Positions 1-10,130 of a stretch of 64,000 nt of DNA are shown one piece after another. Below the pieces are notes generated by a model. The model saw only the letters and a list, made by a program, of their open reading frames with translations. It was not told the origin of the DNA and made no database searches. The position numbers and the translations under genes are program-made. Every line of letters begins with the position of its first letter. The first letter of the stretch is position 1. This stretch comes from Clytia hemisphaerica (lineage: Eukaryota; Cnidaria; Hydrozoa; Leptothecata; Clytiidae), in contig CACVBU010000490.1 of the NCBI GenBank assembly GCA_902728285.1, positions 62,001 to 126,000 on the forward strand, read 5' to 3'.

Positions 1-755
1 ATGTTTTTTTTCTCCTTTTTTCAAAAAATCTGATTTTTAGGGCATTAGGACGTTTTTGCCAAAACGATCTTTTGGGACAATCAGGCCTTTGAATAATCTG
101 GTTCTCATGAGGAAACCCTGCAGAGAAACGGTAGAGCTCCTTTTAAGGCGGCAATCACAAATATCTTTGTTTTGCGTTGCCCTACCAACTCTCGAAAATT
201 GAGTCGGTGATTTAGTAAATTTATTGTCAGACTTTTTTGTCGATGACGTTTTCTTCGTTCAAAAACTTTATTATTGCTGATTTTTTGCAAGCGATTTCTA
301 GCGCATTCGCGGTATTTTGACTTTGTTTATCATTAAGTGTGCCAGTTTGGGTCACATTGTTCAAAGGTCATAATTTGAAACCACCCATAACAAGCGGTTG
401 TTTTGGCTGCTGGCTGGCTGGCTTCAAGAATATACTCAAAAAATGGATGATGGAGGTCGGACGAGAAGAAGAAGCCCAGAAACTTTTACGACCGATCGGA
501 CTCACTTTATAGACCCAACGAGGACGGGAAATGAAGATATTTGTGATTGCCACCAAAAATTCACCAAAATTCGAAATTTCCAAGGCAATTGAATTAAAAA
601 AGGCAAAAAAGAGTGGAATTTCCGATGCATTTTGCAAAAGTATATACATGGATTTTTATCAGAATTTGCGACCACCACTGGAAAAGAAAAATTATTTCCA
701 AAGCTAGAAAAAATTTTAGAATGCACGTCGTCCGTCAGTCAGGAACAGTCGCCTT

Positions 756-817
756 ATTAGGAGACGCCTCCTGATTAGGAGACCCGTCTCCTAATCAGGA
801 GGTTCACGTCTCCTAAT
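756..817. repeat. Hairpin built from ATTAGGAGAC repeats
   Basis: ATTAGGAGACG, CCTCCTGATTAGGAGAC, then their inverted partners GTCTCCTAATCAGGAGG and CGTCTCCTAAT. The arms pair almost fully over about 28 bases each, with a tiny loop. It is a compact self-complementary element. Confidence 0.85.
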
Positions 818-990
818 TTGAACGAAGAAACTGCGCATAATTTGGTTGCTCCCATTGGAAAGAGCACAAAAATGGTGACCATAATGGTGATTTTCAGAAA
901 AATCCACCGGTGGAATCAATCACAATTCTAACAATCCATAAGAACCAATCAGAAGTAAGAATCTGTCTTCTGAACAAAAGGGGTGCATGT

Positions 991-1547
991 CACTAGTCCG
1001 ACACTTTCTAGTCCGACAGTAAAATAGTTCGAATCTATAAAATAAATTTAGAATTTGCAAGTCTTTTTTTCCGACGTCACTTTTGTCCGAAAACGAAAGA
1101 TTTTAGAGTGTCGAATGTTGAATAAGGGTTTTTCACTGAGATAATATTTTAATAAAATTTCATTTTGGCGGCATTAGGAATAGGTAATTAGGTAATTAGA
1201 AATAAAAGACCGACCAGGGTTGTAAATCAATAAAGAAGGGTCGTAAAACAGCCAAATCCAATTTCTTGACTCTTAAAAGCCTAATCCTAACAAGCTTCCC
1301 AAAATTTAAGAAAAGTCGGGTTCAGGGGCCAAAATTTAAGAAAAGTCGGGTTCAGGGGCCTAACCTCAAAATCGGGACTCTGGATTTTCAAATAAAAGAT
1401 GTGCCTCCTCTTCCGCGATTCATATTTCGTTTTTTATATGTTTTTTTTTACTCGTTGTCGGACAAAATTGTTGTCGGAATACTGACGCATTCGTCAAATC
1501 CAACGTCGGACATTTTTACTCTCGGACTAGAAAGTGTCGGACTACTG
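991..1547. mobile_element. Inverted-repeat DNA element, about 557 bp
   Basis: The left end CACTAGTCCGACACTTTCTA and the reverse complement of the right end (CAGTAGTCCGACACTTTCTA) match at 18 of 20 bases, and the similarity continues into the next TAGTCCGA unit. Internal sequence is AT-rich with further TCCGAC-type words. The CAGT-type terminus resembles pogo/Tigger-like elements, but a TA duplication is not seen, so the superfamily is open. No transposase is encoded. Confidence 0.7.
1301..1360. repeat. Perfect 30-bp tandem duplication
   Basis: Two identical 30-base units (each starting AAAATTTAAGAAAAGTCGGG) lie back to back inside the 991-1547 element. The identity suggests recent duplication. 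Confidence 0.95.
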
Positions 1548-2583
1548 ACGACCTCCCAACAAAAGCGTCTCAAAAAGAAAAATAGCGGACATGAAAAAAA
1601 TCAAGAGGGGCTTCCTTGTAGTGCTTTATATTAGGATTGTGATCGATTGCATCAACAATTCAACATTCAACAATTTCTGTGCTCCTATAATTTCTACAAT
1701 ATATTTTACTTTTAAAAGGATATAGCTATGGGTTGTGAATTTTAGAATTAGAATCGCAGAAAAATTGCCTCCCCAGTTTGCACTATTTTTGGTCGACCCA
1801 CCATGTTACTGTGTACTGTATGTGCAGTTTGTATGGTTGGGGAAAGCAGCACAGATATTTGTTCAGAAAAAATATGAGATTGTTGGTCCCTCAGGTTCTT
1901 GCTTGGGATTAAGATACAACAACCACAACTAACCACCAATCAAAATAATGTTGACGGAATCGAATACACCAGAAACCAAATTTTTTTTTGAGGTCCATTT
2001 CAAGACTTTTAAGAACAAGAGTCACCTGAAGGGAATCTGAAGTAAAGTCCACAACATTAAGGTAAGGGTTAACACATTTCAATTACCTTTGAATAACCCA
2101 GTAGAGTAAAAGCACGCAACATTGTAATGTCTTGAAAATTTTATCTTTACTTTTGACGTTTTTGTGCTGTTTGCGATGTTTGTCGTCGAAAACAACTCGC
2201 GATTCTTATTCACAAAGGATTATGGGTATTTTGTCTCTTTTATCCTTGAGAAATGTTCATTAAAAAGTTAGGCAATCAAGTCAAATATTGAACCAGGCTG
2301 GCACATCATTTGAAAAAGCGAAATTATGCTCAAAAACAGCACAAGACAATCCTTTGAAAAGAAAAAAACACCAAAATTACACAAAAAGTGACCCCTCAAA
2401 ATTTTTCCTCCTAGTGAATGTTAGACGAAATTCATAATCGCAAAAAATCTTTAGCGATTCTGTTGTGTTAAACCCTGATAAACTTGCAACAACACTGCGG
2501 CAACAATCTGAAAACAGACGCGCGACATTTCGTATCGTCTCCGCAACCGGGTTCGAACGATTGCGACGACCAAAACAACAAAA

Positions 2584-3723
2584 ATGGCGGAGAACACAGA
2601 CACCACTTCAGGGTCTCCTGACGAATCTTCTGAAAATATGGGTAATATTGGGGGAAATATGAGTTCCATTGCCCCACCAGGCCCAACAATGAGCGACGAC
2701 TCATTCACGGCAGACTACATGACCGATAGGAGTTTAAACGGAATCGACAACCAACGATTGATGGGCTTAATTCGGCAACACAAAATTTTGTATGAGTGTT
2801 CAAACTCTCACGATCAACGGGCGAAAGACGCTAAAGACGAGGCATGGCGTAAAATCGCGATTAGTTTCGGAGGTGATATCCCAGTGTGGGAACTAACAAG
2901 GCGTTATAAGAACGTTCGAACGGCTTTTGGGCGATTTCTTCGAAGAAGTATCAAGAGGCAAGATGGCAGCATCAGAACACTAGAGAAATCAACATGGGGC
3001 TTTTTAGCCTGGTTAAAGCCTTACATCAAACATAAATTTGACTATGACGAAGAAAACTATGGTGCCATCGCCGACAATAAGACTACAATCGGGACTAATC
3101 ATCAGCAACCTCCGTCGTTCGCGGTTTTTCATAATTCGGCAACGACGAGATCACCACAACAACAAACTGCAAACCCAATACCTTACATTGTTCGAAATGA
3201 TAACGAGATCGAGTTCATAGATAACGATTCAAACTCGAACGGAGTCGGATATATTTCGGCAAATGTACAACATTCACAACAACAAGGGTCAACTTACACA
3301 CGCATCGCCACGACGCCTCCACAATCACAACAACATCCAAATTTCCAAATTACGACTTACGGGTCCACCTCAAAAGCACCATCCAGAACATACGCTACAA
3401 GTGATCAGCAACAGCAGCAACAACAAATTGTTATAGAAAATCATCCACAACAAACACGACCGTCACAATCTTTCATAGAACTACCGTCTTCGTCAACAAT
3501 AAGACGAAAACGCCCTTTAGAGAATGCAGAAGAAACTTGTCCCCCTTCCACATCAACTTCCCGCCAATATAATGATCGTGTAGTTCACAACGAAGACGAA
3601 GATCTCTTATTTCTTCGCAGTTTAGCACCTCAAATGAGACGAATTCCATTACAACAAAAGTTTTCGATCAAAACAAAAATTATGAAAATATTACACGATG
3701 CTGAATTTGGAGACAATTCTTAA
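2584..3723 (+). CDS. MADF-BESS domain DNA-binding protein (379 aa)
   Basis: Single-exon ORF with an ATG in good context (AAAATGG). Residues about 55-150 form a MADF (Myb/SANT-like) domain: the opening LMGLIRQHKILYE, the central DEAWRKIA and ELTRRYKNVRTAF, and a closing WGFLAWLKPYI. The C-terminal part (about 339-375, EDLLFLRSLAPQMRRIP then KFSIKTKIMKIL) matches a BESS protein-interaction motif. Between them lies a low-complexity Gln/Asn/Ser/Thr linker with a run of seven Gln and a basic RRKRP stretch that may be a nuclear signal. MADF-BESS proteins are nuclear DNA-binding regulators (the Adf-1 type); here the role is inferred from domains only. MADF/Myb-like proteins also occur as accessory ORFs of PIF/Harbinger transposons, so a domesticated or transposon origin is possible, but no transposase or TIR is seen next to it. 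The 3' end of the ORF is duplicated downstream. High confidence in the domains, moderate in the gene being single-exon. Confidence 0.85.
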   Translation: MAENTDTTSGSPDESSENMGNIGGNMSSIAPPGPTMSDDSFTADYMTDRSLNGIDNQRLMGLIRQHKILYECSNSHDQRAKDAKDEAWRKIAISFGGDIPVWELTRRYKNVRTAFGRFLRRSIKRQDGSIRTLEKSTWGFLAWLKPYIKHKFDYDEENYGAIADNKTTIGTNHQQPPSFAVFHNSATTRSPQQQTANPIPYIVRNDNEIEFIDNDSNSNGVGYISANVQHSQQQGSTYTRIATTPPQSQQHPNFQITTYGSTSKAPSRTYATSDQQQQQQQIVIENHPQQTRPSQSFIELPSSSTIRRKRPLENAEETCPPSTSTSRQYNDRVVHNEDEDLLFLRSLAPQMRRIPLQQKFSIKTKIMKILHDAEFGDNS

Positions 3724-3866
3724 CATGGGGTTAAGCATCGGGGAGAGTCATGAAAATATTACACGATGCTGATATTTTTGAGAGAATTCTTTAAAAAACA
3801 CGGGGGTTCGCATCGGGGAAAATTATGAAAATATTGCACGATGCAGAATTTGGAGAGAGCTCTTAA
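3682..3866 (+). repeat. Three imperfect tandem copies of the MADF gene 3' end
   Basis: The unit beginning ATGAAAATATTACACGATGC occurs at 3682 (coding, last codons of the MADF gene), 3750 and 3825, so spacings are 68 and 75 bases. Linking sequence with GCATCGGGG is also repeated. The second and third copies lie after the stop codon and have accumulated changes, so they are 3' UTR or spacer. Confidence 0.85.
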
Positions 3867-4541
3867 ATAGATAAAGCAGGTAGTTTTCGTCGGAAAATGA
3901 AATTTCAAGCAAGACTTCCTGAAAAGCACGTCACTTTTCCGGACGAAATTTTTCCCTTTTAGGGTAACCTGGCAATCACTTGGAGGAAACAATAAATCAA
4001 TGAGAGACATAGTCATAATACCTACGTAGGAATGAATTTCAACAAGATGTGCTCTCTCACCCTATTAATTATCTGTGGTTATTTTTCTTAGAGATTTGTA
4101 TATTTCTCAAACTACATTATACTAAATAATACTCTTATTTTTTTACAAATAGCCCTGAAATTGTGAAATTTTACTCTGGATTACGTTGATGCTGATGCTG
4201 ATTTTTTTACACTCTATAAAGTTGTGAAATAACTGCAAGGTTAGTAATAGGTCCTAGCGAATCGGAATGAAACTCCGTTCATTCAGGTTCATTTAGCTAA
4301 GAATATTTTTGGATTATTTTTATCAAAAAAGTTAATGGAATAACACCATTCTTATAAACATGTGTTAATCGAGTACTGTGATCTCAAAATATGAAAAAAA
4401 CTTTTCAATTTTTTACCCAGAGCCACTTTCAACACTTTTTGATTTTACTCACGAGCGCTGGTACAATCCCTTCGTGAGCGCTATCAAAATCAATTAAAAA
4501 GCGATCCAAGACTGGGTTCGAGTTTGGAGGTTTTTTCAAAT
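3867..4541. other. Spacer between convergent MADF and secreted-protein genes
   Basis: Convergent genes, so both 3' UTRs probably lie here. A short GATGCT repeat is present near 4189-4201. Nothing else supportable is seen. Confidence 0.5.
3991..3996 (+). promoter_or_regulatory. Candidate polyadenylation signal of the MADF gene
   Basis: AATAAA about 270 bases after the MADF stop codon and past the tandem 3'-end repeats. It is a reasonable end for the transcript; position is the only support. Confidence 0.4.
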
Positions 4542-5086
4542 TCATCTGACGTAGTATTGCCATATTCCTGCGTTATTGTTATCGTCAACAAGCTCCGTGT
4601 CGTCACATTCAATCCGACCTGGTATTAACTGAACATGATAATTTGTTTCAACGTATAGAATATGTCTATACAAAGTATTACCAGAGTTGATATCTTCATC
4701 GTGTGGTATGGTCCATCTACTACAGTCAGCCATCAAGTTGGAATTGTCCTCTGGATACTTTTGAAGGAATTGAGTACATTGTGGTTTTGAGGTAGCGTTA
4801 AGCCATTTGATTGTAAAGTCGAAAATTGAATCACGAAATGACTTACCATATAGGTTCAACTGACTTTTGAAATGAAGTGTGTGACCAATTCTATCTTTAA
4901 TGCAATAAATACGAAATTGTTTAATATTAATATGACGAGATATTTGTGTCAACATTCGAGGGTCAGCAATGTATTTTCCATTATTGACATTAAGGAGATC
5001 AGCCATATTTTGGCTGTATGTTGGAATGGTAACTGCTGATTGCTCTGATTGTGAAATACTGAAATTGGTTGCTAACATCCATCCAC
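4542..5086 (-). CDS. Exon 3 of secreted protein, C-terminal domain to stop
   Basis: Acceptor TTTTGCAG followed by GTGGATGGATG, giving GGWML across the junction. Encodes about 180 residues ending IWQYYVR and a TGA stop. Cys spacing (one near YCIKD, then PQCTQF, ADCSRW, IECDD) suggests disulfides. No polyadenylation signal was clear immediately downstream. Confidence 0.75.
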
Positions 5087-6494
5087 CTGCAAAACAAAGA
5101 AAATAAATAGGAAAATGATTATACGAGGATTGATTCTAAATCAAAAAGTTTTAAGTTAAAACCTAATTTCTTCATGATCCTGACTGACTGAGAACGAGGG
5201 TAAATCCATTCGCAGGTCAAAATTGCGGGTTGGTCCAAATTGTTTCAGTTATCCCCCTCCCTAAACAATAATATGTAAATCTGTTATTCGCGAGCTCCAT
5301 TGAGGCACAGAACATGATCCTGACTGACTGAGAACGAGGGTAAATCCACACTTTTACCCTCCCTCGATTTGCAGGTTAAAATTGCGGGTTGTTCCAAATT
5401 GTTTCAGTTATACCCCCTCCCTAAACGTTAATATATAGATTTGTAATTATCGAGCTCCATTGAGGCACAGAAACAAGGAAATAAAGGTTGTACCTTGATC
5501 AAAATCTTGGTCACAATATACCTGTACTGGTATATCCATTTGAATCCAATAGAATCCTGAGCCTAGACTTGGATAAGAAGCTTTTAAAGATTTACATGAC
5601 TTGGCTGGCTTTTCTTCACTTGAACCATCGTTTTCAATTGTTTCATCTAGACAGAACTAAAAATGAAATGATTAGAATGTCTATTCCTACTATACGAAAT
5701 AAAGTTTTTTTAAACCCAATTCAGGATACTTGAAAGTCAAAAAGGTATGCTCCTTTCTCTATCCTCTGATTTTTGCCAAATAGTGTTCATAGAATGGGAG
5801 ATTGTTTCTTTCCAGATTAGGGATGAATGTCAAAATGAGCTTTTTAGCGCGGTGATTAGCTAAAGAAAGACAATCGCACAGAAACAAACATCTATCATAA
5901 ACTTAGACATTAGAACCCAATCGCTTTCGCTTTTTGGCTAAAAGTTCACGCGGTTTTTGAATGTTTTGGCTGAACAACCAGGTCAGATCATAGCCAGCTC
6001 CTGTCAATCCTGATTGTTAATCTACCACTATGATTTCTCTGGCCGGTTTGCACCTAAAATCATGGCGAGTTTTTTACGTCACTGAATCTCTTAGAGAGTT
6101 TTGTACAAAGAAAAGTGGCGTCAAAGAATCAAAACAATAATGCAATGTTTCGGTACATCTTGTCTACGCTACTGTCAGGGGTACCAACAAAGGAAGATAG
6201 ACTAACCTTCTTAATCAGTGTACTGCTAGTAGCACCATTCTCTTGTTGTGACCAAGATGTTTCTTCGTTTGAGCAGTAACATTTGGTACCATTTACCATT
6301 AAAGCTGCTTTAAATTTCTTATTCATACACAGTAAAGTGCATTCGATTTTCGAACGAGCTTTAGTACCAGGGATGCTATAAACGCTAGTCATTTGATCGT
6401 CTCTGATTTGGATAGGATTCTCGGTCAAGTAGATTGCTGATGTTACAGTGATGATGAAATAGACTATAAAAACTTTCATATTGGTTGGATGCAT
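4542..6494 (-). CDS. Secreted three-exon protein with fibrinogen-like motif (about 331 aa)
   Basis: Exons joined on the minus strand: 6494-6207, 5656-5494, 5086-4542. Splice phases fit without a stop: phase 0 at the first junction (AAG|TTC), phase 1 at the second (G|GT). The start is Met1 or Met6; from Met6 the protein has a clean signal peptide (MKVFIVYFIITVTSA). Exon 1 has four Cys (about 52, 56, 72, 74) in a small disulfide module that could be PAN/apple-like. Exons 2-3 carry SCKSL..SGFYWI..VYCDQDFDQGGWML, the layout that opens fibrinogen-related domains, but the remainder (ECDD, C-terminal IWQYYVR) is not a standard fibrinogen fold that I recognise. N-glycosylation sequons (NFS, NAT) agree with secretion. 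Likely extracellular; ligand and function unknown. A secreted lectin or recognition protein is an inference. Confidence 0.75.
5173..5473. repeat. Tandem duplication inside an intron of the secreted-protein gene
   Basis: A block starting CATGATCCTGACTGACTGAG occurs at 5173 and again at 5313, and both copies end with GAGCTCCATTGAGGCACAGA. The second copy has an extra stretch of about 20 bases near its start. The two copies sit in the intron between exons 3 and 2. Confidence 0.9.
5494..5656 (-). CDS. Exon 2 of secreted protein: fibrinogen-like opening
   Basis: Acceptor TTTTTAG and donor CAAG|GTACAA. Encodes an acidic linker followed by CKSL..SGFYWI..VYCDQDFDQ. A nearer acceptor-like CTAG lies about 10 bases inside the exon, but it would break the reading phase with exon 1. 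Confidence 0.75.
6207..6494 (-). CDS. Exon 1 of secreted protein: signal peptide and Cys module
   Basis: Encodes residues 1-96. The ORF is open further into the intron, but the AAG|GTTAGT donor and phase-0 joining to the next exon indicate the exon ends at 6207. A second Met at codon 6 may be the true start because it directly opens the hydrophobic signal segment. Confidence 0.75.
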
Positions 6495-7352
6495 TTTACC
6501 AATTTTTCGGTACCGTTGTTTTGTCTAAGAATTTCTAAGATTACAAATAACGAAATTCCGTGATAGGAACAGCGAATATCCCCCCCCCCTGATAGTCATG
6601 CTTTTTTCCTCTTTTTTCTTTGAACAAATCATTTTCGAACTGTAATATAAGTTATACAATGCTGCGACACTTTATAATGGGTCTTTGATTGAATCGAGGA
6701 CCAAGAGAAAGTTTTGATTAAGATTTTTTTCTTCAGAAAATGAATATAAAACGAAAAAAGTATTCAAATATTCATCAGGATAATCCTATCAGAAATTAAG
6801 ACAAAAAAATCACAATTAGCCATTCTAAAAGCTCAGTTCGTTGCCTCAAGTACATATTCACGCTAACCAATTCACTGGGCTTCCTAAAGGTTCACCGGCT
6901 TAGAGCCTAGAACTTCACCGGGATTAATTTTTCATTCAGCAGGCTATCAAGTTGTAAAAACAAAAGCAAAACCACTGTAAAAAAGCCTCAATTTGCTGAA
7001 CATATTTTCACACGCAAAAATACTGATATAAATGTTGTAAATGAAAGGTCCCATCATTTTCAATATTTCTTTGTGTACAAGAAAGAAAACCTTTTCTAAC
7101 AAGCAGATATTTGGAGAAAAGAACCATAAGAGGAGGGGGAGTAAAACTAACATACATCAATACATTGATTGAGAAAAATCAAATTAGAAATATAGTGTAA
7201 TATTCGGTCGAAGTTTTCGAATAAATTAACCAAATATATATTTTTCTCCCTGTTTATAAGAGAAAACACTTTACAGCCCTTTTTACACTGGGGCCTTGTA
7301 ATTATAGACCTTAACTCTATTCATACTGTGGGAAACGTGACTTGAGATTCAC
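6495..7352. other. Spacer upstream of the secreted-protein gene
   Basis: Presumed 5' flank of the minus-strand gene. It contains a run of ten C at 6580-6589. No exon or core promoter motif can be supported; the ORF at 6947-7153 has no recognisable features. Confidence 0.45.
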
Positions 7353-7564
7353 CATGAACATATAAACGACTGGACGTATATCTTCCATTGTAGAACAACA
7401 GAGACTTTGTCGAAGTTTTGAGGTTGTTAGCAAGGTATTTCCAAGAGGTATACCATCACAATTTATTGTTTCATTTGATGATTTTAACGAGGCGGCAACG
7501 AAGCTAGCAGTGTCATCTTCAAAAGTACAAAGGAGATGGATGTCCAGTCGTCTATATGTTCATG
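7353..7564. mobile_element. Inverted-repeat element enclosing a 69-codon open frame
   Basis: The left arm CATGAACATATAAACGACTG and the right arm, read in reverse complement (CATGAACATATAGACGACTG), match apart from one base and continue into GGAC. Between them a plus-strand frame runs from about 7366 to a TGA at about 7580 with residues such as FPRGIPSQFIVSFDDFNEAA, but it has no ATG. It could be a MITE carrying captured coding sequence, or an exon that happens to be flanked by inverted repeats. Superfamily not assignable. Confidence 0.55.
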
Positions 7565-7943
7565 GATTCACTTTAAATTGATGACGTATTAACCACGATC
7601 TTCTCGGTTTTGACTGAAGCAAGCCAGGTAACTTCTGGGTTCCTCGGAAAGCCCTTGGGAAAGATCATAAGTTTAATCGGAGGCAAAATTAAACTTGCTA
7701 TGGTTAAGCAATTCAAACAACAATCCTGTAAAAAAATTAACAAGACAAAAATATTGATAATGCGCAGCAGTAAAGTTTACCCTTTTAAAAGAAATTTAGA
7801 AAAAAGCCTTTTTGAAAATTTGTAGCAGGTGATCTCAAAAATTCCTTGAAAGCCGCTGTCAAACTGTGTCAAAAGGTTTCTTGAAAAAATTTGAGTACTG
7901 AGGCCACAAATTCTGACCAACTCCCTTTTTTAGAATATAAGAC

Positions 7944-10130
7944 TACCGTGAATAGCACATGTCAAAATCATATATTTACGCTGTGCCGACGAATCGAGAT
8001 TCTATTCAGCGCGCAATCAACGAAGACAAAAGTAACCATGACGATCATCCAAGATCTTGGATGAAATTCAAAGTTGATATTTTTATTCCCGTCGTGCAAA
8101 ACACAACTAAAATAAGTCATCAATGCTTTGTAAAAAGAGTCAGTGTTAGAGAATCATAACATAAAGTCTGTCTATTATTTCGATTCAATTAAGGGGGTAG
8201 TCATATGAGATTTTGAAAATTGGTGAAAAATTTATCAATTTCGGGATTTAGGGCTTTTTAGGATCCTTTATCCTTCCTGAACATACCCTGAAAATTTCAA
8301 GGCCGTAGCATAAATATCTGCCGATATATTGGGTTTCTTATGAGCCCTGATATACAATTTTCTCCTTAGCAACGGAAAATCGTATCCGTTGCTAGGGCCT
8401 CATTTCCGTATGGCTGCTCTAAACATAGCATCATGACATACCAAATGAAAGCTCTTTTTACGCCCTTTTTGGGCGTCTAAGTCAATACCGCCTTTTTTTC
8501 CCGGGATTTCTTAATATGACGTAATTAAAGATGGTAACCGAAGAAGTGGTATTTTCAAAAACATTCACATTTTGGAGGCAGTCAGCTGTGTTTTTGACAT
8601 GGAAACTGAGCTTATGTATTGTTTTGGATTGAACTATGATATTATTGAATGTTTCATTTCATTTCTCACATCTGGGAAAGCTTTGGAAGCCTATATTTTG
8701 AGTGAAAGCAACAATTTGATTCTGCGAACGGATGTTTTCGAACAGTCAAACTTACACATCGAAAAAAACTTTTCAAAGTGATGGACTATAGACTTTGAAT
8801 AAAGTTTGAAGCAAGGAACAAAACACATTCAATGATGTATCCATTATGAGTTTTAAATCCAGTGGAAATCTAGTCTTTGATGAATCATGGCACTCATGGC
8901 GCCAGAGGCAATCCTGGAAAATTGAGTAAAACTTATGCATGATTGACGTTCAACCTGAAGACACGTTTCCCTAAGATCAACACTGAAATTCAACTGTAAA
9001 TGATATAAACAGATTTGAGAGAGCACAAGGATGATATATTTTGTTGGCAATATGTTTTTTGATGAGAAAATGCACTTTTATTGACTTTAAAGCCATGTTT
9101 ACGCGTTGTACGCAGAGTTGACGCAAAATACTTGGAGATTCCCGGAGCACGTGGAAGACCATTTTTTTAAAAAAACTTGGACTATTTTAGTATTTCCAGT
9201 ACCTTTTCAACATTAAAAGTTATGTGTCAATCCATTTTGGTCAACCACAGTAAAAATTTTGTAAAACGGTCTATGTATCGCAGAAAAATTGAGAAAAACC
9301 TCTATTTTCAACTTTCTGCGCCGTTTTCTCAAAACACGTTTTAGTGGGTTTTCGCGCACCTTGTCAGCCTTTTCTCAGGATTGAGAAAAGCTATTGACTT
9401 GAAATTTTCAGGGAAGTTTTCCATTATGGTAAGCCTCAGGATGAATGAAGCAGTTTTTCAAAAAAATCATTTTTTGACTTTTAAACTGAAAAAGTACAAA
9501 TTTTAGGTTCCAGACCCCCTGGCTTGAAATTTTGAAAAATTTTTCCACTCATTCTGGAGACTTTCATAATATTAACCTTCACCAGAAAAAAATTTTTGAA
9601 TAGCTTTCTTAGCTTTTCCTAAAAAGGTGACACAATATTTTTATAGCTTTTACCCCCTGGACGATATTACCCCCGTCTTTGCTATTTTTAGAATTTTTTT
9701 TTAATTTTTCATATCCTTTATAGTTGTGCTACAATTGTGGAAAGTTTCACGGAAAAATATTTACTACTTCACAAGATATAACAAAAAGTTTAAAAAATGA
9801 CATTTCAAATTTCTCATATGACTACCCCCTTAAAGTGACATTTCCATAATTAAAAGTTTAGTAATTACTGTTATACATTTGGGGATCATGTAAAATATTT
9901 CTTTCGAAATAAACTCATTTCAATTACACTTGGAGGTTTCTGGGGAATTTTTAAATAGTAAACTGCATACTGATACAGTCTGCTAGACATTAATATGGTA
10001 ATATTTACTCTTCATCCATCTTTGATTCTTTCTATAGTGATTAGATTGACACATGCGCGATAAAATTTCTATTATTGGTTTTCAGAGGTTAATATATTCT
10101 TTGAAAACTTAACCTCTGATACTCAGGGTA
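7944..10130 (+). mobile_element. Mutator-like MITE, copy 1, split by another transposon
   Basis: Element bounded by TACCGTGA and TCAGGGTA and flanked on both sides by the perfect 9-base duplication ATATAAGAC (7935-7943 and 10131-10139). Removing the nested insertion leaves about 546 bases closely similar to the minus-strand copy at 59656-60198. It carries an 18-base palindrome (CATCCAAGATCTTGGATG) and a subterminal hairpin (TCAGAGGTTAA..TTAACCTCTGA). The 9-base duplication fits Mutator-like elements. The small ORF at 7959-8159 is not conserved at synonymous sites against copy 2, so I do not treat it as a gene. Confidence 0.9.
8193..9829. mobile_element. TTAA-inserted DNA element nested in the Mutator-like MITE
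   Basis: The 1637-base insertion begins GGGGGTAGTCATATGAGA and ends with the exact inverse, and is flanked by TTAA (8189-8192 and 9830-9833). The uninterrupted relative at 59656-60198 contains the single TTAA with the same flanks (CGATTCAATTAAAGTGACAT), which proves the insertion. TTAA duplication is typical of piggyBac (and Kolobok) elements; canonical piggyBac ends begin CCC rather than GGG. The only ORF (8572-8781, 69 codons) is not a recognisable transposase, so the element is non-autonomous. Confidence 0.93.

Larger units (their letters stand above)
1..2583. other. Spacer upstream of the MADF gene
   Basis: AT-rich. It holds the hairpin at 756-817, the TIR element at 991-1547 and the 30-bp duplication at 1301-1360. 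No convincing exon is visible: ORFs at 105-290, 368-726 and 1735-1939 are short, overlap on both strands and lack recognisable motifs. The MADF promoter presumably lies in the last few hundred bases, but no core element stands out. Confidence 0.5.

Noticed and set aside
6129..6206. Extension of secreted-protein exon 1 by its open frame
   Set aside because: The AAG|GTTAGT donor joins in phase to a Cys-containing exon, while the extension has no recognisable character.
7959..8159. ORF with a near-identical partner at 59995-60207 ([13 protein letters not shown])
   Set aside because: Both lie inside two copies of the same Mutator-like MITE. Differences between copies are mostly amino-acid changing and the start context is not shared, so coding constraint is not supported.
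10083..10118. Helitron 3' end (hairpin near the element terminus)
   Set aside because: The element has 9-base duplications on both copies and inverted TACC[C/G]TGA tips, which Helitrons do not have.
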